Below are positions 31,347-39,600 of a DNA stretch of 64,000 nucleotides, one piece after another (position 1 is the first letter of the stretch; each line of letters opens with the position of its first letter). This stretch comes from an uncultured Eubacteriales bacterium. Its GTDB lineage: Bacteria; Bacillota; Clostridia; Oscillospirales; Oscillospiraceae. The translations under genes and the position numbers were made by a program. Under the pieces are notes generated by a model. It saw only the letters and a list, made by a program, of their open reading frames with translations, was not told the DNA's origin and did no database searches. The stretch is taken from assembly GCA_900549485.1 (NCBI GenBank), contig UROG01000001.1:80630-144629 (forward strand), written 5' to 3'.

Positions 31347-34157
31347 TTAATTCTGCTGCTGCGGGCTGTCTGCCGGAGGGGAGCTGTCAACCGTTTTACG
31401 GGTGCACTTTGCAAGAGTGCTATACAGAAGCTCCGGCTGGAGGGGCTTTGAAAGGTGCGCGTTCATGCCTGCGTCAATAGTGCGTTTGCTTTCCTCGGTG
31501 AATGCGTCGGCGGTCATGGCGATTATGGGAACAGTCGCCGCGTCGTAACGCTTGAGTGCGCGAATGACTTTGGTGGCCTCAAGACCGTCCATCAGCGGCA
31601 TACGCACGTCCATAAGGATCGCGTCGATAGAAAACGGCTTGGACGCCTTGAAAATATCCACCGCGGCGCAGCCGTTTGAGGCCGTCTCCACTATGCAGCC
31701 TGCTTCCTCAAGAATGAGCTTGCCGACGTAGGTATTGATCTCATTGTCCTCGACAAGCAGAATGTGAAGACCGCTGAGGTTGACTTTTTCCTGCTCCTGC
31801 GTTTCCGGTTTTTCGCTTTCCTTTACGATGTGTGCGTACAGCGTCACGACAAATTCCGTCCCAAACCCAAGCTTGCTTTTAACGGAGATTGTCCCTCCCA
31901 TGGCTTCCACAAGGCTTTTGACAATGGGGAGACCGAGTCCCGTTCCTTTTGTCTTGTCATTGAGCTGCGAATGTTCCTGCGTGAACGGTTCATACAGGTG
32001 CTGCAAAAATTCTTCGCTCATGCCGATGCCGTTGTCGCGCACGGTAAAGCGCATTTTGAGCATATCGTTGTCTATGTTTTCACAGCGCAGCACAAACCAT
32101 ACGTCGCCGCCCGTAGGGGTGAATTTGGCGGCGTTGGCCAGAAGGTTGAAAAAAATCTGATTGAAGCGCAGCTTGTCAACCATGATGGGGAGGTCGCCGG
32201 CCATGATATCGCAGTGAAAGTTAATATGCCGTGCATCCATCAGCGGACGTATGACCGTGTTTATAGAGGTGTAGAAGTCCTCGTTCGTCATGGGCACCTC
32301 ATGCAGCGTCAGCTCACCGCTTTCGATTTTGTTCAGATCAAGAATATCGTTGATAAGCCCCAGCAGGAAATCGCTGGATACCGATATCTTGCTGAGATAA
32401 TCGTGAACAACCGTGATATCGTTCTCTCTGCGCGCGAGATTTGTCAGATTGATTATGGCGTTCATGGGAGTTCTAATGTCATGGCTCATGCGGGAGAGAA
32501 ATTCCGTCTTTGCGGCATTGGCTTTGCGCACCTTTTCGAGCGCGTAAGTTGTTTGCTTGTTTTTCTTGTAAAGGAGTACGGCCATTACGAGCAGCACGGC
32601 GATGAACGCGCCGCCGAAGGTCAGCGTCATCACTATATTATTGCGGAAAAACTCTTTCAGAGTAGGCTTGGTCTGCACATAGCTGTTCTTCGCCAGCAGA
32701 CTGCCTCTGAGAAGCGTGCCAGACAGAGCAATTCCTTTGTTCAGAATAGAGACGGCTATTGTGTTGTCACGCGTGGTTGAAAGCGCCACACTGACGGAGA
32801 ACGGCAGATCGGCAAATTGCAGCTCCTGCATTGCGGGGTATTGGCGAAGAAGATTCAGACGCATGGAGGAGCCAAGCGCAAAGTCAGCCTTGCCGGAAAT
32901 AACCGCGTCAAGACAGGCCCCCTGCCCGCTGCACAGAAGCGGCTCCGCATTCGGAAACAGCATCCGCGTGACGCGCTCCGTCATGAGTACATCGTTTGAA
33001 ACGGCTACTATGCCGCTGTTCACATCGAAGTCTTCTTTATCATATATGGCGACAAGCGTTCCGGAGATAACCTCATTTGTCAGCAGATGATTGCTTTGCT
33101 CGGCAAAATAATAATCGTTGTATACCGGACCGATAGCGTCCACTTCGCCGCGTTCAAGTGCTTCTACCAGCTCTGTGTTGTCTGAGTAAAACCGTATTTT
33201 TATTTCGACGCCGAATTCCTGCACCATATTATCAGCCAGCGCGCTCAGAATACCGGCGGCGCCGCCGTCGTCATTCTGCTTGGAATAAGGAAGACTCTCC
33301 GCAAGCAGCCCGAGACGCAGCGTATTGTCGTGCGCGGCAAGCCATTGCCGTTCAATCGTATTAAGCTCCATGGAGCTTCTGAGCCTGATACGGTACTTGC
33401 GGGCAACTGTGCTGTTGAAATCGGGATCGCTGAGCTGTATTTCGCCAAGCGCCATGTTCAGAGCGTCCAGCAGGTCGGGACGCTGCTTTGATACGGCAAA
33501 ATAGTATTCGCTTGAGCCGAGTGCCATTATCGGTGTAAAGGTGTTCAGCACGGAATAATCCTGCGTTACGATGGCATCCACCACGCCGTTTCCAAGCGCA
33601 ACCGACAGATCGTCATAGCTCCTGTACAGAAAGATCTGCGCGTCAATGTTGTTTTTTGCAAGCCATTCCTTCAGCAGTCTGTGCTGATAGCTGCCCTGAA
33701 GCACACCGATGCGGCAATTGTTGAACAGCTCAAGCTTGCCGCTTGTCAGCACGGTGTGGTTGGCATCGGTGCATAGCCAATAGGTCTCCTTGCCCTGCGG
33801 ATATGCGGAAAAGTCAACAAGCTCTGCTCGCTCTGCGCTGTAGCTCACATCACCGAGCAGGTCGATCTCGCCGTTGACAAGCATATCGTAACATTCGCTG
33901 AAGGAGGCAAAAACGTATTCATAGGTCCAGCCGGTTATGTAAGATATCTCCTGAAGGTATTCATACCCCGAGCCGTTCATATAGCCGTCTTCCCGCCGTT
34001 CCTCATATGCTTTGGACTGCACGTATCCGACGCGGACGGTTTTGTCTCCCGCACCGGCCGCCTCTGCGCGTACCGGCAGCAGCGCGGACAGCAGAAATAC
34101 CGCGGTCAGCGCCGCCGCGGTCAATTTTATCAAGAGCTTATTTTTTGACGTATGCAT
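31347..34157 (-). CDS. hybrid sensor histidine kinase with two solute-binding sensor domains
   Basis: About 936 residues from the ATG behind GGGGGA. Order: signal/anchor helix (about 10-32), two periplasmic-type SBP_bac_3 domains (about 40-260 and 280-495), a membrane helix (about 508-530), HisKA with the phosphorylated histidine in RMSHDIRTPMN (near 559), HATPase with the G boxes NGIGMS and GTGLGLPI, and a receiver domain with Asp in ILMDVRMPLMDG. This is the BvgS/EvgS-like layout without a terminal Hpt domain. It detects an extracellular ligand and relays phosphate to an unlinked partner. It converges with the ferric-type importer and no response regulator is adjacent. Confidence 0.93.
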   Translation of the reverse strand: MHTSKNKLLIKLTAAALTAVFLLSALLPVRAEAAGAGDKTVRVGYVQSKAYEERREDGYMNGSGYEYLQEISYITGWTYEYVFASFSECYDMLVNGEIDLLGDVSYSAERAELVDFSAYPQGKETYWLCTDANHTVLTSGKLELFNNCRIGVLQGSYQHRLLKEWLAKNNIDAQIFLYRSYDDLSVALGNGVVDAIVTQDYSVLNTFTPIMALGSSEYYFAVSKQRPDLLDALNMALGEIQLSDPDFNSTVARKYRIRLRSSMELNTIERQWLAAHDNTLRLGLLAESLPYSKQNDDGGAAGILSALADNMVQEFGVEIKIRFYSDNTELVEALERGEVDAIGPVYNDYYFAEQSNHLLTNEVISGTLVAIYDKEDFDVNSGIVAVSNDVLMTERVTRMLFPNAEPLLCSGQGACLDAVISGKADFALGSSMRLNLLRQYPAMQELQFADLPFSVSVALSTTRDNTIAVSILNKGIALSGTLLRGSLLAKNSYVQTKPTLKEFFRNNIVMTLTFGGAFIAVLLVMAVLLYKKNKQTTYALEKVRKANAAKTEFLSRMSHDIRTPMNAIINLTNLARRENDITVVHDYLSKISVSSDFLLGLINDILDLNKIESGELTLHEVPMTNEDFYTSINTVIRPLMDARHINFHCDIMAGDLPIMVDKLRFNQIFFNLLANAAKFTPTGGDVWFVLRCENIDNDMLKMRFTVRDNGIGMSEEFLQHLYEPFTQEHSQLNDKTKGTGLGLPIVKSLVEAMGGTISVKSKLGFGTEFVVTLYAHIVKESEKPETQEQEKVNLSGLHILLVEDNEINTYVGKLILEEAGCIVETASNGCAAVDIFKASKPFSIDAILMDVRMPLMDGLEATKVIRALKRYDAATVPIIAMTADAFTEESKRTIDAGMNAHLSKPLQPELLYSTLAKCTRKTVDSSPPADSPQQQN

Positions 34158-34263
34158 CCGGATGTCCCCCAAAATCTCTCTATTGTCCGCCTCTCAGTGT
34201 AATATTTTATATTTTACCATGCATACAGCCCCGCCGCAAGCAATACCGCCGCCGTGCGGAAAG

Positions 34264-34294
34264 AAAAATGCTCCCTCGATACGATAGGGAGCAT
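34264..34294 (-). terminator. terminator of tRNA-Arg transcript
   Basis: On the minus strand ATGCTCCCT (34286-34294) pairs with AGGGAGCAT (34268-34276) and is followed by TTTTT, about 230 bases beyond the tRNA 3' end. Confidence 0.7.
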
Positions 34295-34300
34295 GACGGC

Positions 34301-34336
34301 AAAGCCCAACGCAGTGGGTTTGATTCGGAAAAGGAA
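34301..34336. repeat. 36-base direct repeat, copy 1
   Basis: It differs from copy 2 at one base in 36. Each copy contains AAAGCCCA..TGGGTTT, able to form a small hairpin, followed by GATTCGGAAAAGGAA. It lies in the long 3' trailer of tRNA-Arg. Confidence 0.85.
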
Positions 34337-34418
34337 AAACAACACCAACGGTCGATCTGACGCCGCCTGCGGCGGCTGATGACCTTATGGAGCCAATCTC
34401 CCGCGTAATGCCCGAATC

Positions 34419-34454
34419 AAAGCCCAACGGAGTGGGTTTGATTCGGAAAAGGAA
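34419..34454. repeat. 36-base direct repeat, copy 2
   Basis: Second copy, 118 bases from the first, adjacent to a 14-pair inverted repeat (34454-34467 with 34504-34517). Between the copies is a GCCGCC-TGC-GGCGGC hairpin. Confidence 0.85.
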
Positions 34455-34517
34455 GAAAGAGTAAGCATAGTGCAGTTTTCGTCGTAAGACGGAAACGGAA
34501 CGGTGCTTACTCTTTCT
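34454..34517 (-). other. large hairpin in the tRNA-Arg trailer
   Basis: AGAAAGAGTAAGCA and its exact complement enclose a 36-base loop that itself can pair (GTTTTCGTC / GACGGAAAC). It begins 7 bases beyond the tRNA 3' end on the minus strand and could guide processing or be a small RNA. Confidence 0.55.
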
Positions 34518-34523
34518 GACGCA

Positions 34524-34597
34524 TATGCCCGACAGGATTTGAACCTGCGACCTTCAGAGTCGGAGTCTGACACTCTATCCAGCTGAGCTACGGGCAC
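34524..34597 (-). tRNA. tRNA-Arg (anticodon CCG)
   Basis: A 74-base cloverleaf: acceptor GTGCCCG/CGGGCAT, D stem GCTC/GAGT, anticodon stem TCAGA/TCTGA around CTCCGAC (anticodon CCG, reading CGG), T arm GCAGG-TTCAAAT-CCTGT with one G-T pair, discriminator A. The CCA end is not encoded. Confidence 0.93.
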
Positions 34598-34786
34598 ATA
34601 TTAAAGCGGGACAAGCCACGGAAGGGGAAGAAAACGGTTTACGGTTTACAATATAAGCATTATCTGATATAATATCCTAACAAACAGAAATCTATCCTGC
34701 ACATTATAGCAAAGAATCGTCGCAAAGTAAATAGCGTGTTTGCATTATTTTTGCCGTATGAGGCGGCGGAAAATACGGAGGAGAAA

Positions 34787-35818
34787 ATGAAAACTGTAAG
34801 ACTTGGAAAAAGCGGACTTGTTGTAACAAAACCGGCCATGGGCTGTCTGCCGGTGCAGAGATGCAGTATGGAAGACAGTGTGAAGCTCCTGCGCAGCGCC
34901 TATGAGCGCGGCATAAGGTTTTTTGATACCGCCGCGGCGTATACCGACAGTCAGGAGAAGATCGGCCTTGCGCTGAGCGGCGTCCGTGACGATATCGTCA
35001 TTGCCACAAAGAGCGCAGCAAGAACGTGCAGCGGTGTGCTTGCCGATATCGAGAACAGTCTCAGGATGATGAAAACAGACTATATTGACCTTTTCCAATT
35101 CCACAATGTGCCGGAGGTTCCGTATGCCGAGGACAAGGATGGCGCATACGCCGGTGCGCTCATTGCGAAGGAGCGCGGCTGGATAGGGCATATAGGCGTT
35201 ACCTCGCACAGGGTCGGCGTTATTGAACAGTGCATAGATTCCGGCGCCTTTGAAACGGTGCAGTTCCCGTTCAGCTACATATCCGCTCAGCGCGATCTTG
35301 ACCTTGCGGAGCGGGCAAAGAATGCCGACGTCGGTTTTATCGCAATGAAGGGACTTGCCGGCGGACTGCTCGGAACGAACCCGAGAGCCTGCCACGCCTT
35401 TATGAACCTATACGACAACGTCGCACCGATCTGGGGAATCCAGACGATGGAGGAGCTTGAGTGCTGGATGGGGCTTGCGGAGGAAGACCCCGTGATGGAT
35501 GAGCAGCTTTCCGCGCAGATAAAGGCCGACAGAGAGCAGCTTTCCGGCAACTTCTGCCGCAGCTGCGGCTACTGTATGCCCTGCACGGTGGGGATCGAGA
35601 TAAACAACTGCGCAAGGATGGATATGCTCCTGCGCCGTTCCCCGTGGCGGCAGTATATGACAGATGAGTGGCGCGCAAAGATGAACAAAATAAACGACTG
35701 CGTGGAGTGCGGGCTTTGCAGAAGCCGCTGTCCGTATCAGCTTGACACGCCCAATCTGCTCAAATATATGTTAAAGGACTACAACGAATTCTATGAAGCA
35801 CACAAAGATATTATCTAA
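34787..35818 (+). CDS. aldo/keto reductase with C-terminal 4Fe-4S domain
   Basis: The 343-residue protein starts at the ATG behind GGAGG. The N-terminal barrel has aldo/keto reductase features: GKSGLVVTKPAMG, FFDTAAAYTDSQEKIG with catalytic Asp and Tyr, and the lysine in VIATKS. After it come two ferredoxin-like cysteine clusters, CxxCxxCxxC at 257-266 and CxxCxxCxxxC at 305-315, fitting two 4Fe-4S centres. This oxidoreductase type is common in anaerobes; the substrate is unknown. The last 26 bases overlap apbE. Confidence 0.92.
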   Translation: MKTVRLGKSGLVVTKPAMGCLPVQRCSMEDSVKLLRSAYERGIRFFDTAAAYTDSQEKIGLALSGVRDDIVIATKSAARTCSGVLADIENSLRMMKTDYIDLFQFHNVPEVPYAEDKDGAYAGALIAKERGWIGHIGVTSHRVGVIEQCIDSGAFETVQFPFSYISAQRDLDLAERAKNADVGFIAMKGLAGGLLGTNPRACHAFMNLYDNVAPIWGIQTMEELECWMGLAEEDPVMDEQLSAQIKADREQLSGNFCRSCGYCMPCTVGIEINNCARMDMLLRRSPWRQYMTDEWRAKMNKINDCVECGLCRSRCPYQLDTPNLLKYMLKDYNEFYEAHKDII

Positions 35819-36863
35819 AGCGTTATGCCTGCTGCTGTGCGCCGTCACGCTTGCCTCACTCACCGGCTGCGGCGAGACAAGGAAGGTGCAGAGAGAGGTA
35901 TACGCGATGGACACGGTTATGACGCTCATCGCCTACGGAAAAAATGCCGAAAAAGGGCTGAACGCGGCGGAAAGCGTTATAAAATCCATGGATGCGATGC
36001 TCGATCCGGAGCTTGAGACGAGTACGGTGTACGCCATTAACCATGCTCAGGGCGGCAGCACCGTTGTGACCGGTCAGGTGGCGGATATGCTGTCAAAGGC
36101 ATATGGCATCTACCAGAAGACCAAAACGTATAACTCAAGCGCGACCGGTATGCTCGACCTGACGCTTTATCCGCTTATCAAAAAGTGGGGCTTTGTTGAC
36201 AGCAAGTACTACACCCCGACAGACGCGGAGATACAGGAGCAGCTTGCAAGGCGCTGCTTTGACCAGATGGTGCTGTCAAGCTTTCCGGCATCCGGTGCGT
36301 ATTCCGTCACTATCCCGTCCTACGGCGAGCTGAGCTTTGCATGCTGCGCAAAGGGCAGCGCCGCGCAGAACGCGGTAGGCTCCATGCGTCAGGCGGGCGT
36401 GACGAGCGGCATAATCTCCCTCGGCGGCAACGTGCAGACGCTTGGGCTGAAGCCTGACGGCACGAACTGGAATGTCGCTATCCAGGACCCCAACCATACG
36501 GAGAGCTATCTCGGCGTTGTCAGCGTCGGCGAGACGGCAGTCGTCACCAGCGGCACATACCAGCGCTTCTTTACCAATGCCGAAGGCAATACCTATCATC
36601 ATCTTATAAGCCCGACTACCGGCTACCCCGCGAACAACACGCTGCTCTCCTGCACGATAATATGCGACGACGGCACCACGGCGGACTGCCTTTCAACGGC
36701 CATGTTCGTAATGGGCGAGACAAACGCGCTCAACTATTGGCGTGCAAACGGCGGCTTTGAAATGATACTTGTCACAAAGAGCAACGAGGTAATATGCACG
36801 ATAGGGCTTATGGAGAAGTTTACCCTTTCCAACGACACCTATACGCTCAAGTACAGGGAATGA
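35793..36863 (+). CDS. apbE: FAD:protein FMN transferase (ApbE), lipoprotein
   Basis: The 356-residue lipoprotein (lipobox LTGC, about Cys25) has the ApbE motifs AMDTVMTL, LDLTLYPLIKKWGF, GGNVQTLG and the HHLISPTTGYP / DDGTTADCLSTAMFVMG pair. It attaches FMN covalently to threonines of exported flavoproteins such as Rnf or Nqr subunits; none is encoded nearby. The start lies inside the end of the previous gene, implying coupled translation. Confidence 0.93.
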   Translation: MKHTKILSKALCLLLCAVTLASLTGCGETRKVQREVYAMDTVMTLIAYGKNAEKGLNAAESVIKSMDAMLDPELETSTVYAINHAQGGSTVVTGQVADMLSKAYGIYQKTKTYNSSATGMLDLTLYPLIKKWGFVDSKYYTPTDAEIQEQLARRCFDQMVLSSFPASGAYSVTIPSYGELSFACCAKGSAAQNAVGSMRQAGVTSGIISLGGNVQTLGLKPDGTNWNVAIQDPNHTESYLGVVSVGETAVVTSGTYQRFFTNAEGNTYHHLISPTTGYPANNTLLSCTIICDDGTTADCLSTAMFVMGETNALNYWRANGGFEMILVTKSNEVICTIGLMEKFTLSNDTYTLKYRE

Positions 36864-36864
36864 C

Positions 36865-38919
36865 ATGGCGGCGCTTGATACAGACGTAAGATATATAAAA
36901 GGAATAGGGGAGAAAAAGGCGCTGGCTTTCAATAAGCTTGGGGTCTTTTCTCTCTATGACCTTGTTTCGTACTTCCCGAGAAAATACGAAGACAGAAGCG
37001 TGTTTGTCCCTATCGCGGAGACGACGTCCGATATGCCGTGCTGCATAAAGGCGATAGTCGCGGACACGCCTAAGCTTGTGCGCATCCGGCGCGGTATGGA
37101 GCTTGTGAAGTTCCGCGCCGTGGACGACAGCGGCGCCGTCGATATAACGTATTTCAACCAGAATTATCTCAGGGATCAGTTTGTAAAGGGCGAGTGCTAT
37201 TGCTTCTACGGCAGGGTCGAGATGACGGGCGGACGCCGCTCGATGGCCAATCCCGTACACGAGAGCGAAAACGCCGATAATGCCGTGACGGGGCGCATCA
37301 TGCCCGTGTACCGGATGTGCGCGGGGCTGACTCAGAGAAACATCGTCGATTCCGTGCGTCATGGCCTGCGGCTGTGCGGCGAGACTTTGCCGGATGTGCT
37401 GCCGGACGCGGTGCGGGAAAAGTGCGGTCTTGTGCAGAGCCGCTTTGCATATGAAAACATCCATTTCCCGACGGATTTTGTAACGCTGGAGCTTGCGCGG
37501 CGGCGCTTCATTTTCGAGGAGCTGTTTGTGCTTGCCTGCGCTCTCGACAAAATGCACAGCGAACGCGTGGTCGAGAGCGGGATAAAGATATCCTGCGCTG
37601 ACATCGGGGAATTTTATAACGCGCTCCCGTTTTCGCCCACGAACGCACAGCGCAGGGCGGTCGAACAGGCGCTTGCGGATATGTGTTCAGGCAACGTGAT
37701 GAACAGGCTTGTGCAGGGCGACGTCGGCAGCGGGAAAACGCTCGTTGCGGCGGCGCTTATATACGCCGTCTGCCGCAGCGGATACATGAGCGCATTCATG
37801 GCGCCCACCGAGATCCTTGCCGAGCAGCATTATAATAATCTTACAGAGCTGCTCTCGCCGATGGGCATACGCGTCGTGAAGCTTACCGGCGCGATGACCG
37901 CAAAGGAGAAGCGCGCCGCCAAGGAACTGATGAGCAGCGGCGGGTGCGGACTTGTCGTGGGTACGCACGCGCTTTTTTCCGGTGATACGGAGTATTCCAA
38001 TCTTGCCCTTGTTGTGACGGATGAGCAGCACCGTTTCGGTGTGCGTCAGCGCTCCGCGCTTATCGCAAAGGGCGCAAAGCCGCATGTGCTTGTAATGTCC
38101 GCAACGCCTATCCCGCGCACGCTTGCCCTGATGATATACGGGGACCTTGACGTGTCGGTGATCGACGAGCTTCCGCCCGGCAGGCAGAAGGTCGATACCT
38201 TTGCCGTGAATGAGAGCTACCGTCAGCGGCTCAACGGGTTTATAAGAAAGCTGACCGGCGAGGGGCGGCAGGTATTTGTCGTCTGTCCGATGGTGGACGA
38301 AAATGAGGAGCTGCCCGTAAAGCTCAAATCCGCGACCGAGCACGCGCAGGAGCTTGCGCGTACTTTTCCCGATCTGCGCATTGCCTGCGTCCACGGCAGG
38401 ATGAAGCCGAAGGAAAAAGATGCAATAATGAGAGATTTTTCCGCAGGACTGACGAACATTCTTGTCGCAACGACAGTCATAGAGGTAGGAGTTGACGTTC
38501 CCAATGCCGCGCTCATCATAATCGAGAACGCCGAACGCTTTGGTCTGAGCCAGCTTCACCAGCTGCGCGGACGCGTGGGGCGCGGAAAACATAAAAGCTA
38601 CTGCGTCATGGTCTCCGACAATAACAGCGCTGACGTCAGGGCGCGCCTTGCGGTGATGAGCAAAACAAACGACGGCTTCAAAATCTCGGAGGAGGATCTG
38701 CGTCTTCGCGGACCGGGGGATTTTTTCGGCTCGCGGCAGCACGGGCTTCCGGAGATGCACGTCGCCGATCTGGGGGCGGATATGCGCGTGATGCAGCAGG
38801 CGCAGGACGAGGCGAAGCTGCTTCTGAAGGACGATCCCCGGCTTGAGCGGGCAGAAAACGCGGCGCTCCGTGAGCGTGTGGATATGCTGTTCCGTGCAGG
38901 CGCGGACAGCTTCAACTGA
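36865..38919 (+). CDS. recG: ATP-dependent DNA helicase RecG
   Basis: The 684-residue superfamily 2 helicase remodels stalled forks and branched DNA. Visible are the N-terminal wedge OB-fold (SYFPRKYEDRS onward), Walker A GDVGSGKT, the DEQH box in VTDEQHRFGVRQR, motif III MSATPIPRTLALM and motif VI QLRGRVGRG. Its ATG is one base after the apbE stop. Confidence 0.97.
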   Translation: MAALDTDVRYIKGIGEKKALAFNKLGVFSLYDLVSYFPRKYEDRSVFVPIAETTSDMPCCIKAIVADTPKLVRIRRGMELVKFRAVDDSGAVDITYFNQNYLRDQFVKGECYCFYGRVEMTGGRRSMANPVHESENADNAVTGRIMPVYRMCAGLTQRNIVDSVRHGLRLCGETLPDVLPDAVREKCGLVQSRFAYENIHFPTDFVTLELARRRFIFEELFVLACALDKMHSERVVESGIKISCADIGEFYNALPFSPTNAQRRAVEQALADMCSGNVMNRLVQGDVGSGKTLVAAALIYAVCRSGYMSAFMAPTEILAEQHYNNLTELLSPMGIRVVKLTGAMTAKEKRAAKELMSSGGCGLVVGTHALFSGDTEYSNLALVVTDEQHRFGVRQRSALIAKGAKPHVLVMSATPIPRTLALMIYGDLDVSVIDELPPGRQKVDTFAVNESYRQRLNGFIRKLTGEGRQVFVVCPMVDENEELPVKLKSATEHAQELARTFPDLRIACVHGRMKPKEKDAIMRDFSAGLTNILVATTVIEVGVDVPNAALIIIENAERFGLSQLHQLRGRVGRGKHKSYCVMVSDNNSADVRARLAVMSKTNDGFKISEEDLRLRGPGDFFGSRQHGLPEMHVADLGADMRVMQQAQDEAKLLLKDDPRLERAENAALRERVDMLFRAGADSFN

Positions 38920-38976
38920 GCATGGGAACGGAAATGTTCTTTAAAGTTTTTAATTAAACATAAGGAGGACACAGCG

Positions 38977-39360
38977 ATGAAAGCACGGCTTATACTCCTG
39001 ATTGCCGCGGTGATGCTTTTCACGGCGGGCTGCACCGCAAACGAAAGCGCGCCGGCAGTCAGAACCGAACAGGAGGCAGCGGAAATGATCAATAAGGGAG
39101 AAAATATGCGCAGACCGACGGACACCGTAGGCAGCGGCGCGATGCGCTTGGAGTATTCCAAGGAGAAGCCGCTTTTTGCACTTGTCGAAACACAGGATGA
39201 GGCGGAAAAGATAGCCGCGGATTACGGGATAGAGCTTGTCGATTTTGCATCGGGCGTCGCGTCCTACTATACCGACAAGGATCCGGCGGAGCTTATCAAA
39301 TGGGGCGAAGAACAGGGCTTCCCGCCGCTTGAAATAAACTATATGTCATATACCAATTGA
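38977..39360 (+). CDS. small lipoprotein resembling a subtilase propeptide
   Basis: The 127-residue protein has a lipoprotein signal (lipobox TAGC, Cys19), a charged linker and a compact C-terminal domain (about 66-122). That domain aligns by eye with the propeptide of the subtilase encoded just downstream: both share AxxIAxxYG-like, LxxxAxGVA and PxxExNY positions in the same order and spacing. Free-standing propeptide-like proteins in other systems act as protease chaperones or inhibitors. An AAGGAGG site precedes the ATG. Two terminators separate it from the subtilase, so they are separate transcripts. Confidence 0.75.
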   Translation: MKARLILLIAAVMLFTAGCTANESAPAVRTEQEAAEMINKGENMRRPTDTVGSGAMRLEYSKEKPLFALVETQDEAEKIAADYGIELVDFASGVASYYTDKDPAELIKWGEEQGFPPLEINYMSYTN

Positions 39361-39364
39361 AATT

Positions 39365-39395
39365 AAAACCACCGGCTGAACCGGTGGTTTTGTTT
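39365..39395 (+). terminator. terminator after the propeptide-like lipoprotein
   Basis: AAAACCACCGG and CCGGTGGTTTT flank CTGAA, followed by GTTTTC. Confidence 0.85.
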
Positions 39396-39418
39396 TCGGC
39401 GAGGAAAAAGGCAGACGG

Positions 39419-39457
39419 ACGGGGACTTTGAAAAAGCATCAAAGCTCCCCGTTTTTT
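39419..39457 (+). terminator. second tandem terminator
   Basis: ACGGGGACTTTGA pairs with TCAAAGCTCCCCGT (one internal bulge) around AAAAGCA, then TTTTTT. Confidence 0.8.
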
Positions 39458-39531
39458 ACATTTCTCGGAAGTAATTTATTAAGGGAAATTTTGTTGTCGG
39501 GAAAATTTGTTAACAAAAAATTAAAAAGCTC

Positions 39532-39560
39532 TTGACGGTCTGTGTAAAGAATGATAAATT
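39532..39560 (+). promoter_or_regulatory. promoter of the subtilase gene
   Basis: TTGACG (39532-39537), 17 bases, TAAATT (39555-39560), about 40 bases before the start codon. Confidence 0.55.
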
Positions 39561-39600
39561 AATAGAAGAGAATATATATGTATATATAATGGAGGATGAC

